Origin: Pseudooceanicola batsensis HTCC2597
Lineage (GTDB): Bacteria; Pseudomonadota; Alphaproteobacteria; Rhodobacterales; Rhodobacteraceae
NCBI RefSeq assembly: GCF_000152725.1
Contig: NZ_CH724131.1
Span: 273,746-337,745 of the forward strand
Direction of reading: 5' to 3'
DNA length: 64,000 bases
The notes below the pieces were generated by a model. It searched no databases. It was given only the letters and a program-made list of their open reading frames with translations, and had not been told where the DNA came from. Shown piece by piece: positions 26,758-34,751 of the stretch; the first letter of the stretch is position 1, and each line of letters starts with the position of its first letter. A program made the translations under genes and the position numbers.

Positions 26758-27675
26758 TCAAGCGTCCGACCCCTGCGACATTTTGTCAAGTTCGGCTTCC
26801 AGCCGGGCCGTTTCCTGCCGGAGTCCCTCGGCCAGAAGGGTTGCCAGGCGGTTCATCCGTTCGAGGCGCGCATCGTCGGCATGACGGACCAGGTGGAAAC
26901 TGCGGGTGAGCGCGACCTGATCCGTCAGGATGCGGCGCAGTTCGGGCGCCGAGGGCAGCGCAAAGTCGTGGACGATCCCCACGCCCGCCCCCTGCCGAAG
27001 CCAGTGAAGCTGAACCAGGACGGAATTCGACGCCAGCGGCACCGGACCTGCGTCGAGTTCGCCCAGATAATCGAGTTCGCGGTCGAAGATCATGTCGGGG
27101 ATGTAGCCGACCATGCGATGCGCCTTCAGGTCGCGCAGCGCCGCGATCGGGTCGTGGCGGGCCATGTAATCGTGCGACGCGGCCAGGTGCAGGCGATAGT
27201 CGGTGATCTTCTGCACCAGCAGCCGACCCGCGGTCGGCGCGCTGACGGTGACGGCCATGTCCGCCTCGCGCCGGGACAGGTTGAAGAGCCGTGGCAGGGC
27301 GACGATCTGGATCTCGAGCTCGGGGTTGGCGTCGAGGATCCGGGCGCAGACCTGCGGCAGCAGGAAATTCGCCACCCCGTCCGGCGCGCCGATGCGGATT
27401 TGCCCCGACAGGCCGCCCGCCTGCCCGGCGATGCCCTCCTGCGCGGCCAGCACCGCCTGTTCCGCCTGCTGGGCGTGATCCAGCAGACGCTGCCCGGCAT
27501 CGGTCAGGGCATAGCCCTGCGGCGACTTGACGAAGAGGGCGGCGCCCGTCTCCTGTTCCAGCCGTCCCACGCGGCGACCCACGGTGGCCGGGTCGATCCG
27601 CAGGCGCCGCCCTGCCGCCGAGAGGCTTTCGTCGCGCGCGACGGCAAGGAAAATTCGCAGGTCATCCCAATGCAT
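26758..27675 (-). CDS. LysR-family transcriptional regulator, divergent from mmsA
   Basis: A 305-residue LysR regulator: N-terminal helix-turn-helix HWDDLRIFLAVARDESLSAA (about residues 2-21) and RIDPATVGRRVGRLE, then an effector-binding domain. ATG 27675 is used. The gene is divergent from mmsA with 101 bases between and a perfect inverted repeat in that gap, so it probably controls valine or propionate-semialdehyde catabolism. The inducer is not known. Confidence 0.9.
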   Translation of the reverse strand: MHWDDLRIFLAVARDESLSAAGRRLRIDPATVGRRVGRLEQETGAALFVKSPQGYALTDAGQRLLDHAQQAEQAVLAAQEGIAGQAGGLSGQIRIGAPDGVANFLLPQVCARILDANPELEIQIVALPRLFNLSRREADMAVTVSAPTAGRLLVQKITDYRLHLAASHDYMARHDPIAALRDLKAHRMVGYIPDMIFDRELDYLGELDAGPVPLASNSVLVQLHWLRQGAGVGIVHDFALPSAPELRRILTDQVALTRSFHLVRHADDARLERMNRLATLLAEGLRQETARLEAELDKMSQGSDA

Positions 27676-27688
27676 GCAGCCCCTACCC

Positions 27689-27702
27689 TTGCAGAAATGC
27701 AA
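27689..27702. promoter_or_regulatory. Inverted repeat, likely LysR operator of mmsA
   Basis: TTGCA-GAAA-TGCAA, a perfect 5-base inverted repeat with a T-N11-A-like spacing, 13 bases upstream of the LysR start and about 75 bases before mmsA. Confidence 0.55.
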
Positions 27703-27776
27703 AACCTTTTTGCCCTATTTCCCCTGTCGCGGACTGGTACGCAACCTTATCCTGCGGGTCAAAGACGGAGGACTCC

Positions 27777-29276
27777 ATGCAGGAACTGACTCACTATATC
27801 GACGGCGCCCATGTATCTGGCGCCTCCGGCCGCTTTGCCGATGTCATGAACCCGGCCACCGGCGAGGTGCAGGCCAAGGCGCCGCTGGCCTCGACGGACG
27901 AGCTGAACCGGGCGGTCGAGGTGGCCGCCGCCGCGCAGCCCGCCTGGGCCGCGGTGAACCCGCAGCGCCGTGCGCGCGTGCTGATGGCCTTCGTCGGGCT
28001 GCTCAACCGCGACATGGACAAGCTGGCCGAGGCGCTCAGCCGCGAGCACGGCAAGACCTTTCCCGATGCCAAGGGCGACATCCAGCGCGGGCTCGAGGTG
28101 GTGGAATACTGCATCGGCGCGCCGCAGATGCTGAAGGGCGAGTATACCGACAGCGCCGGACCCGGCATCGACATCTATTCCATGCGTCAGCCGCTTGGCG
28201 TGACGGCGGGCATCACGCCCTTCAACTTCCCGGCGATGATCCCGATGTGGATGTTCGCCCCGGCCATCGCCTGCGGCAACGCCTTCATCCTCAAGCCGTC
28301 CGAGCGCGACCCCTCGGTGCCGCTGATGCTGGCGGAACTGATGGAGGAAGCCGGACTGCCGAAGGGGATCCTGCAGGTCGTGAACGGCGACAAGGAATCC
28401 GTGGACGCGATCCTGGATCATCCGGTGATCCAGTCCGTAGGCTTCGTGGGCTCGACCCCGATCGCCGAATACATCTATTCGCGCGGCTGCGCGGCGGGCA
28501 AGCGCGTGCAATGCTTCGGCGGCGCCAAGAACCACATGATCGTCATGCCGGACGCCGACATGGACCAGGCGGCGGATGCGCTGGTCGGCGCGGGCTATGG
28601 TGCGGCGGGCGAACGCTGCATGGCGATCTCGGTCGCGGTGCCCGTGGGCGACGAGACGGCGGACCGGCTGATCGAAAAGCTGGTGCCCCGGATCGAAAAG
28701 CTGAAGGTCGGCCCCTACACTGCCGGCGACGACGTGGATTACGGTCCGGTCGTGACGGCGGCGGCCAAGGAGAACATCCTGCGGCTGGTGCAGTCCGGCG
28801 TCGACCAGGGTGCCGAGCTGGTGGTGGACGGGCGCGACTTCAGCCTCCAGGGCTACGAGGACGGGTTCTTTGTCGGGGCGCACCTCTTCGACCGCGTCAC
28901 AAAGGACATGGACATCTACAAGCAGGAGATCTTCGGCCCCGTCCTGTCGACCGTCCGCGCGCAGAGCTATGAAGAGGCCCTGAGCCTGGCCATGGACCAC
29001 GAATACGGCAACGGCACCGCGATCTTCACCCGCGACGGCGACACGGCCCGCGACTTTGCCAACCGGATCAACATCGGGATGGTCGGGGTGAACGTGCCGA
29101 TCCCGGTTCCGCTGGCCTACCACACCTTCGGGGGCTGGAAGAAGTCGGTCTTCGGCGATCTCAACCAGCACGGGCCGGACGCGTTCAAGTTCTACACGCG
29201 GACCAAGACGGTCACCGCGCGCTGGCCCTCGGGGCTCAAGGAGGGCGGCGAGTTCCACTTCAAGGCCATGGACTAA
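27777..29276 (+). CDS. mmsA: Methylmalonate-semialdehyde dehydrogenase (CoA-acylating)
   Basis: A 499-residue aldehyde dehydrogenase. Catalytic Cys281 is in AAGERCMAIS, and the segments GITPFNFPAMIPMWMF and FGGAKNHMIVMPDAD are typical of MmsA. It oxidises methylmalonate semialdehyde to propionyl-CoA, the last step of valine breakdown, with NAD and CoA. The acyl-CoA dehydrogenase, 3-hydroxyisobutyryl-CoA hydrolase and mmsB genes for the earlier steps lie 1.5-4.5 kb downstream on the same strand. A LysR gene is divergent. Confidence 0.95.
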   Translation: MQELTHYIDGAHVSGASGRFADVMNPATGEVQAKAPLASTDELNRAVEVAAAAQPAWAAVNPQRRARVLMAFVGLLNRDMDKLAEALSREHGKTFPDAKGDIQRGLEVVEYCIGAPQMLKGEYTDSAGPGIDIYSMRQPLGVTAGITPFNFPAMIPMWMFAPAIACGNAFILKPSERDPSVPLMLAELMEEAGLPKGILQVVNGDKESVDAILDHPVIQSVGFVGSTPIAEYIYSRGCAAGKRVQCFGGAKNHMIVMPDADMDQAADALVGAGYGAAGERCMAISVAVPVGDETADRLIEKLVPRIEKLKVGPYTAGDDVDYGPVVTAAAKENILRLVQSGVDQGAELVVDGRDFSLQGYEDGFFVGAHLFDRVTKDMDIYKQEIFGPVLSTVRAQSYEEALSLAMDHEYGNGTAIFTRDGDTARDFANRINIGMVGVNVPIPVPLAYHTFGGWKKSVFGDLNQHGPDAFKFYTRTKTVTARWPSGLKEGGEFHFKAMD

Positions 29277-29346
29277 CCCCCTGAGCGGAAACACAGTGTA
29301 CCTGCAAAGGACCTAGGATTGAACCAGGGGAACAAATATGCTCAAA

Positions 29347-29374
29347 GGGCGGGCCGACCGTGGACGGCCCGCCC
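29347..29374 (+). terminator. GC-rich hairpin after mmsA
   Basis: Perfect 10-base stem GGGCGGGCCG / CGGCCCGCCC with an 8-base loop, preceded by AAA but not followed by a T run. It may end the mmsA transcript, or shape expression of the next gene, since one possible start of that gene (29338) would place it in coding sequence. Confidence 0.45.
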
Positions 29375-29391
29375 CAGCCCGAGCTTTGCTG

Positions 29392-29811
29392 ATGCCATTG
29401 CGCTACGAAATCCTGCCCGAGATCGGCCTCGTCTACATCCGCTATTGGGGTCTGGCGACGCTGCAGGAAACGGCCGAGGCCTTTCTGGCATATGCGCAGG
29501 ATCCGCTGTTCCGCCCCGGGCAGAACCATCTGATCGATCTGTCGCGGATCGACGACTACGAGCGGAACTTTCCGGACCTCATCAAGCTGCAGGCGGCCAA
29601 GGCCGACTTTATCATGACCGAGGGGCACCGGTCGCTGACGGTCTACTATGCGCCGACGCGGATCGGCTATGCCATGGCGCTGTCGATCATCCGATCCTGG
29701 GAGGGGCTGAACGGCGTGGTGCCGATCCTGACCCAGGACGAGGGCGAGGCGCTCGCCCTGCTGGGCGTCAAGGAGACGCAGTTCGCCGATCTGCCGATGA
29801 AGGACGCCTGA
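29392..29811 (+). CDS. Conserved hypothetical protein, SpoIIAA/STAS-like fold
   Basis: A 139-residue cytoplasmic protein starting MPLRYEILPEIGLVYIRYWG. The alternation of strands and helices (strand LVYIRYWG, helix TLQETAEAFLAYA, strand NHLIDLSRI, helix MALSIIRSWE) suggests the SpoIIAA-like or STAS-like fold, which I infer without close motif evidence. Start uncertain: ATG 29338 has a better AGGGG ribosome site but adds 18 low-complexity residues running through a perfect hairpin. Between mmsA and the next valine genes, it may be cotranscribed with mmsA. Confidence 0.6.
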   Translation: MPLRYEILPEIGLVYIRYWGLATLQETAEAFLAYAQDPLFRPGQNHLIDLSRIDDYERNFPDLIKLQAAKADFIMTEGHRSLTVYYAPTRIGYAMALSIIRSWEGLNGVVPILTQDEGEALALLGVKETQFADLPMKDA

Positions 29812-29882
29812 GGGGCACGGCCTGCGCGAAAGAAGAACGGGGACCCGAAGGCCCCCGCTCTCGGAGTTTCCTGGCGATGGCG

Positions 29883-30437
29883 TCAGCCCTTGCGGCGGCG
29901 CAGCCCCACACCGGCCCCGCCGAGAGCCGCGATCAGCAGCAGCCCCGAGGCTGGCAGCGGCACCTGCGGTGCAGGCGGAACCGTGCCGGCGAGAGCGCCC
30001 CAGTGGCTGATATCGGAGCCGATGGCCGAAACCAGCTTGTCGCCCACACTCAGACCAGCCAGGCCGAACAGATGGACGTTGGTGCTTTTCTTGAAATGGA
30101 TGAAAACGAAATCATCCAGCAGCTGCTGCGTGAGCGTGAGTTCGGTGAAACCACCGGGAAATTCGCTCTTGCTGTCGCCGCCACCGGCCTGGACGTGGCT
30201 GTCAGCCTGATTGAGCGTGATCGCGCTCCCGAATACGGCAGAAACGGTACCGCTGAGCGACGGGTACTTGCCCACATGCCCGTTCGAACCGGTGATGATG
30301 CAGCTATCGAAATCGTAGTAGCTGAGGTTCGGGCCGAGCGTGCTGCAGTTGGCAACGGCCGCCGAGGCGGTGGACGTGGACGCCAAGCTTGCGATTGCCA
30401 TGCCGGCAGCAAGAACCATGGTCTTCATAAGTTTCAT
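29883..30437 (-). CDS. Secreted protein with VPLPA-type C-terminal sorting tail
   Basis: A 184-residue protein. The signal peptide MKLMKTMVLAAGMAIASLAS ends at an ASA site near residue 26. The mature part has two cysteines (NCSTL, SCIIT) and no family I recognise. The C-terminus is QVPLPASG, a hydrophobic helix, then LRRRKG, a VPLPA-CTERM sorting signal. ATG 30437 follows a GGAGGAG ribosome site. It stands alone on the minus strand within the plus-strand valine gene set. Confidence 0.8.
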   Translation of the reverse strand: MKLMKTMVLAAGMAIASLASTSTASAAVANCSTLGPNLSYYDFDSCIITGSNGHVGKYPSLSGTVSAVFGSAITLNQADSHVQAGGGDSKSEFPGGFTELTLTQQLLDDFVFIHFKKSTNVHLFGLAGLSVGDKLVSAIGSDISHWGALAGTVPPAPQVPLPASGLLLIAALGGAGVGLRRRKG

Positions 30438-30742
30438 CTGAGGCTCCTCCAAAGAAGCAGAGCGAAGGAAATGGGAATTATGGCGAGCGGCGGTGCTATA
30501 GTGACTGAAACCGATACCGACGCGCGCGACGCATCTACAAATATGAAAGTTCGGTTAAACTGTTTTTCCGCAGAAATCAAGAGACGGCGGCGTGCAAACA
30601 GCCTCCGGCCTGCGCATTGCCACCGATTATCCGCGAAATCGCGGTGCGCAGACTGCGCCAGGGTGTACGGCGACGCGCCGCGCACAACCAAAAGAAGAAC
30701 GGCGGCCGCGTCAGCGCCGGTCGGCCACGCAAGGAGACTCAC
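30438..30742. other. 305-base divergent intergenic region
   Basis: Separates the VPLPA-type gene (leftwards) from the acyl-CoA dehydrogenase (rightwards). It has an AT-rich patch around 30535-30575 that may hold the leftward promoter (minus-strand TTTAACCGAACTTTC then ATATTTGTAG). No small gene seen. Confidence 0.35.
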
Positions 30743-31882
30743 ATGGATTTTGCCCTGACTGACGAACAACAGGCCATCTTCGAGATGGCCAAGGCCTTCG
30801 GGCAGGAGCGGATCGCGCCCCACGCGCGGGATTGGGAGGAAGCGGAATCCATTCCCAAGGAACTCTGGCCCGAGATCGCCGCGCTTGGGTTCGGCGGGCT
30901 CTACGTGAGCGAAGAGAACGGCGGCGCCGGGCTGGGGCGGCTGGATGCGACGCTGGTGTTCGAGGCGCTCTCGATGGCCTGTCCTTCGGTCGCGGCCTTC
31001 CTGTCGATCCACAACATGTGCGCCAAGATGATCGACAGTTTCGGCTCTCAGGAATTCCGCGACAGGGTCCTGCCGGGCGTCGTGTCGATGGAGACGGTGC
31101 TCTCCTACTGCCTGACGGAACCCGGTTCGGGCTCGGACGCCGCGGCGCTGCGGACGCGGGCGGAACGCACGAACGAGGGGTATCGGCTGAACGGCACCAA
31201 GGCCTTCATCTCGGGCGGGGGATATTCCGACGCCTACGTCGTCATGGCGCGCACCGGGGCCGAAGGCCCGCGGGGCGTCTCGACCCTCTACGTGGAAGAC
31301 GGGGCCGAGGGGCTCTCCTTCGGGGGGCTGGAGCAGAAGATGGGCTGGAAGAGCCAGCCGACGCGCCAGGTGCAGTTCGACAATTGCGATGTTTCCGCTG
31401 CCAACTTGATCGGAGAAGAGGGCAAGGGATTCACTTATGCGATGGTCGGGCTGGACGGCGGACGGCTGAACATATCGGCCTGTTCGCTCGGCGCGGCGCA
31501 GACGGCGCTGGACATGACGCTTGCCTACATGGCCGAGCGCAAGGCGTTCGGCCAGCCGATCAACCAGTTCCAGGCGTTGCAGTTCCGGCTGGCGGACATG
31601 GAGATCGAGCTGCAGGCGGCGCGGACCTTCCTGCGGCAGGCGGCGTGGAAGCTGGACCAGGGCGCGCCGGATGCGACCAAGTTCTGCGCCATGGCCAAGA
31701 AGTTCGTGACCGAGACGGGATCGAAGGTGGTGAACCAGTGCCTGCAACTGCACGGCGGGTACGGCTATCTGGCGGATTACGGGATCGAAAAGCTGGTGCG
31801 CGATCTTCGGGTGCATGAAATTCTCGAGGGCACGAACGAGATCATGCGCCTGATCGTGGCCCGGCAGATGGTGGCGGCATGA
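30743..31882 (+). CDS. Acyl-CoA dehydrogenase, probably isobutyryl-CoA dehydrogenase
   Basis: A 379-residue flavoprotein starting MDFALTDEQQAIFEMAKAF. It has the family segments YCLTEPGSGSDAAAL, GTKAFISGGG and QLHGGYGYLADYGIEKLVRD, and EILEGTNEIM near the end. It oxidises a short acyl-CoA, passing electrons to ETF. Immediate coupling (ATGA overlap) to 3-hydroxyisobutyryl-CoA hydrolase and then mmsB makes isobutyryl-CoA the likely substrate, as part of valine breakdown. GGAGAC ribosome site upstream. Confidence 0.9.
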   Translation: MDFALTDEQQAIFEMAKAFGQERIAPHARDWEEAESIPKELWPEIAALGFGGLYVSEENGGAGLGRLDATLVFEALSMACPSVAAFLSIHNMCAKMIDSFGSQEFRDRVLPGVVSMETVLSYCLTEPGSGSDAAALRTRAERTNEGYRLNGTKAFISGGGYSDAYVVMARTGAEGPRGVSTLYVEDGAEGLSFGGLEQKMGWKSQPTRQVQFDNCDVSAANLIGEEGKGFTYAMVGLDGGRLNISACSLGAAQTALDMTLAYMAERKAFGQPINQFQALQFRLADMEIELQAARTFLRQAAWKLDQGAPDATKFCAMAKKFVTETGSKVVNQCLQLHGGYGYLADYGIEKLVRDLRVHEILEGTNEIMRLIVARQMVAA

Positions 31883-32907
31883 GCGAAGGGATCGACATCC
31901 GTGTCGTGGGCCGGGCGGGGCGCATCACGCTGAACCGCCCCAAGGCTCTGAACGCACTGACCTATGACATGGCCATGGGTATCGACGCCGCGCTGCGGGA
32001 CTGGGCCGGGGACGACCGCGTCCGCGTCGTGGTGATCGACGCCGAGGGCGACAAGGCATTCTGCGCGGGCGGCGATATCCAGAAACTCTACGAGACCGGC
32101 AAGGCAGGGGATTTCGCCTTCGGCCAGCGGTTTTGGCGGGACGAGTACCGGATGAACGCGCGCCTGGCACGTTTCCCCAAGCCGATCGTCAGCCTGATGC
32201 AGGGTTTCGTGATGGGCGGAGGGGTCGGCGTCGGCTGCCACCTGTCGCATCGGGTGGTCGAGGGCGGCACGCAGATCGCCATGCCGGAATGCGGGATCGG
32301 GCTGGTGCCGGATGTGGGCGGCTCGCTGCTGCTGGCGCGCGCGCCCGGCCGGCTGGGGGCCTATCTGGGCCTGACCGCGGCCCGGATGGGTCCCGGCGAC
32401 GCGATCCGCGCCGGGTTTGCGGATTTCTGCATCCCGCGCGATCGCTGGGCCGGCCTGACCGCCGAGATCGAGGAAAGCGGCGATCCGGCCTGCCTCGCCG
32501 CCGCGCAGGTGCCGGACCAGGAGGCGCCGCTGGCGGCGGAACAGGCGCAGATCGACCGGCTGTTCCGGGGCGACCTGCCCGAGATCATGGACCGGCTGGA
32601 GGCGGCGGAGGGGGAATTCGCGGCGGCCACGCTGAAGGCGATGCGCCGGAACTCTCCCCTTGCGATGGCGGTGACACTTGCCATGCTGGACCGGCTGGCG
32701 GGCGTCACCGACCTGCGCGAGGCGCTGCGGCTGGAATATCGCTACACCGCGCGGTCGATGGAGCACGGGGATTTCCTGGAGGGCATCCGCGCGCAGATCA
32801 TCGACCGGGACCGCAATCCGCAGTGGAGAGAGGGGCCGGTCGACACAGCGGCCGCCGAGGCCATGCTGGCCCCGCTGTCGCACGAGCTGACATTCGAGGA
32901 GGAATGA
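31879..32907 (+). CDS. 3-Hydroxyisobutyryl-CoA hydrolase (HibCH type)
   Basis: A 342-residue crotonase-fold protein with FCAGGDI, then FPKPIVSLMQGFVMGGGVGV and MPECGIGLVPDVGGS, the segments that separate HibCH from enoyl-CoA hydratases. The end has YRYTARSMEHGDFLEGIRA and DRDRNPQW, also typical. It releases CoA from 3-hydroxyisobutyryl-CoA in valine degradation. It overlaps the acyl-CoA dehydrogenase stop by 4 bases; mmsB starts directly after. An enoyl-CoA hydratase role is less likely because of the C-terminus and context. Confidence 0.9.
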   Translation: MSEGIDIRVVGRAGRITLNRPKALNALTYDMAMGIDAALRDWAGDDRVRVVVIDAEGDKAFCAGGDIQKLYETGKAGDFAFGQRFWRDEYRMNARLARFPKPIVSLMQGFVMGGGVGVGCHLSHRVVEGGTQIAMPECGIGLVPDVGGSLLLARAPGRLGAYLGLTAARMGPGDAIRAGFADFCIPRDRWAGLTAEIEESGDPACLAAAQVPDQEAPLAAEQAQIDRLFRGDLPEIMDRLEAAEGEFAAATLKAMRRNSPLAMAVTLAMLDRLAGVTDLREALRLEYRYTARSMEHGDFLEGIRAQIIDRDRNPQWREGPVDTAAAEAMLAPLSHELTFEEE

Positions 32908-32909
32908 GC

Positions 32910-33782
32910 ATGAATATCGGATTTATCGGCCTGGGCAACATGGGCGGGCCGATGGCCGCCAACCTGGCCAGGGCCGGACACGTCGTGACCGGCTTCGACA
33001 TGGCCGATGTCTCGGTCCAGGGCGTCACCATGGCCGCCAGCGCGGCCGAGGCCGCGACGGACCAGGAGGTGGTCATCACCATGCTGCCGAACGGCAGGAT
33101 CCTGCGCGCGGTCGCCGCAGAGATCGTTCCCGCGATGCGCCAGGGGGCCGTTTTCCTCGATTGCTCGACCGTGGATGTGGAGAGCGCGCGGGCCGTGGCG
33201 GACCAGGCCGTGGACGCATCGCTGCTTCCGCTGGACGCGCCGGTCTCGGGCGGGGTCGGCGGGGCACAGGGCGGCACGCTCACCTTCATGGTCGGCGGCA
33301 GCGAGGCGGCCTTCGGCAAAGCGAAGGATCTGTTCGACGTCATGGGACAGAAGGCGGTGCATTGCGGCCCGTCGGGGAATGGGCAGGCGGCCAAGATCTG
33401 CAACAACATGATCCTGGGCGCGACGATGATCGTCACCTGCGAGGCCTTCGCCCTGGCCGACAAGCTGGGGCTGGACCGGCAGGCGATGTTCGATGTCGTC
33501 TCGACCTCGTCCGGATATTCGTGGTCGATGAACGCCTACTGCCCGGCGCCGGGGATCGGCCCGCAGTCGCCTGCGGACAACGGATATCAGCCGGGCTTTG
33601 CCGCTGATCTGATGCTCAAGGACCTGCGCCTGTCGCAGCAGGCGGCCGAGGTGGCGGACGCGGACACGCCCATGGGAGAGGCGGCGCTGGCGCTCTACGA
33701 ACGCTTCGTGGAGCAGGAGGACGGCGCGGGCCGCGACTTCAGCGCCATGCTCCCCCGGTTCGAAAAGCGCGGGCGCGGCTGA
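32910..33782 (+). CDS. mmsB: 3-Hydroxyisobutyrate dehydrogenase
   Basis: A 290-residue NAD-linked dehydrogenase of the beta-hydroxyacid family. It has the N-terminal Rossmann motif GLGNMGGPMAANLARAG, substrate segment DAPVSGGVGGAQGGTL and catalytic Lys in GQAAKICNNM. It makes methylmalonate semialdehyde, the MmsA substrate. ATG 32910 has GAGGAGG with a 7-base spacing; ATG 32904, overlapping the HibCH stop, adds two residues. Confidence 0.95.
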   Translation: MNIGFIGLGNMGGPMAANLARAGHVVTGFDMADVSVQGVTMAASAAEAATDQEVVITMLPNGRILRAVAAEIVPAMRQGAVFLDCSTVDVESARAVADQAVDASLLPLDAPVSGGVGGAQGGTLTFMVGGSEAAFGKAKDLFDVMGQKAVHCGPSGNGQAAKICNNMILGATMIVTCEAFALADKLGLDRQAMFDVVSTSSGYSWSMNAYCPAPGIGPQSPADNGYQPGFAADLMLKDLRLSQQAAEVADADTPMGEAALALYERFVEQEDGAGRDFSAMLPRFEKRGRG

Positions 33783-33852
33783 GCGGGCGCCTGCCGCACG
33801 CGGGAACCACATGTGGGGCCCCGGAATTGTCCGGATGCAAAGGAGGCCTCAC

Positions 33853-34227
33853 ATGACCCGCTTTCTCCCGATACTCGTCGCCCTCGCGGCGGTTCCCGGC
33901 GCCGCCTTGGCCGAAGGCGCCGGAGCCCCCCCCTTCGCGCGCGATCCGGTGCCCGTCATCGAGGCGAAGGGATGTCCGCCGGGCCTGGCGAAGAAGTCCC
34001 CCGCCTGCGTACCGCCGGGCCAGGCCAAGACACACCGGCTGGATATCGGCGACCGGTTGCAGGATGACGGGTTCGGCACGCGCTATGTGCTGGTACGCGA
34101 TCCCGGTCGCTACGGTCTCGACCCGTATGGCACCTATTACGAGATCGCCGGACAGGTCTACCAGGTGGACCGCGAGACGCATGACGTGTTGGCCCTGATC
34201 GGGGCGGCCGCGCGCGTGCTGAACTGA
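33853..34227 (+). CDS. Small secreted RcnB-like protein (first of a pair)
   Basis: A 124-residue protein starting MTRFLPILVALAAVPGAALA, a signal peptide, with AGGAGG 6 bases upstream. The mature part has a CPPGLAKKSPACVPPGQAK proline/lysine segment, then a C-terminal domain with RYGLDPYGTYYEIAGQVYQV and a conserved end DVLALIG. That domain resembles the RcnB family of periplasmic proteins. The next gene has the same closing domain. Function unknown; envelope or metal-related roles are guesses. Confidence 0.7.
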   Translation: MTRFLPILVALAAVPGAALAEGAGAPPFARDPVPVIEAKGCPPGLAKKSPACVPPGQAKTHRLDIGDRLQDDGFGTRYVLVRDPGRYGLDPYGTYYEIAGQVYQVDRETHDVLALIGAAARVLN

Positions 34228-34295
34228 CTGTTTCCCCGACCGGATGGCACGGGCGCTTTTTTCACGCGCCCGGCCGTGGCACACTGCAAGCCGAG

Positions 34296-34742
34296 ATGCT
34301 GCGATACGCGATCACCCGACCTGTCCTTGTGGGACTGGCGATGCTGGGCGTTGCCGGCCCCGCCGGTGCGCAATGCGCCACGGAAGGGTTGCGCGTGAAA
34401 TGCATCTATGTCGGCCCGAACGAGGACGGCAACGCCCGCGGGTCCGAAATCATCTCGCGTTTCGTGACCGTCCCCGAGCGCGAGGTGGCGAACGAGGAAA
34501 CAGACCGGGACTCCACCTTCAAGCGGATCATGGCACGGCGCAACAAGGTACCGGAACCAACGTTCTCGGAAGGCGACACGCTGCCCGCGGACGTGCTCGT
34601 CCTGATGAACCCGCTGCGATACGGCCTGCCCCGGCCGCGCGACGGCTGGACCTATTTCAGCCACGGATCAGAGATTTACCGCGCGATCCTCAGGTCGCGG
34701 CGGGTGCTGGACTACGTCAATCCGCATATCTCGCGCCGCTGA
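34296..34742 (+). CDS. Small secreted protein (second of a pair)
   Basis: A 148-residue protein with signal peptide MLRYAITRPVLVGLAMLGVA ending at GAQ. Its C-terminal section NPLRYGLPRPRDGWTYFSHG and RVLDYV matches the pattern RYGLxP...Y...VYxV...VL of the gene just upstream, so the two are probably paralogs that have diverged. Two cysteines (QCATE, VKCIY) lie near the start of the mature part. It converges with uvrA, ending 9 bases before it. Confidence 0.6.
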   Translation: MLRYAITRPVLVGLAMLGVAGPAGAQCATEGLRVKCIYVGPNEDGNARGSEIISRFVTVPEREVANEETDRDSTFKRIMARRNKVPEPTFSEGDTLPADVLVLMNPLRYGLPRPRDGWTYFSHGSEIYRAILRSRRVLDYVNPHISRR

Positions 34743-34751
34743 TCAATCTGC

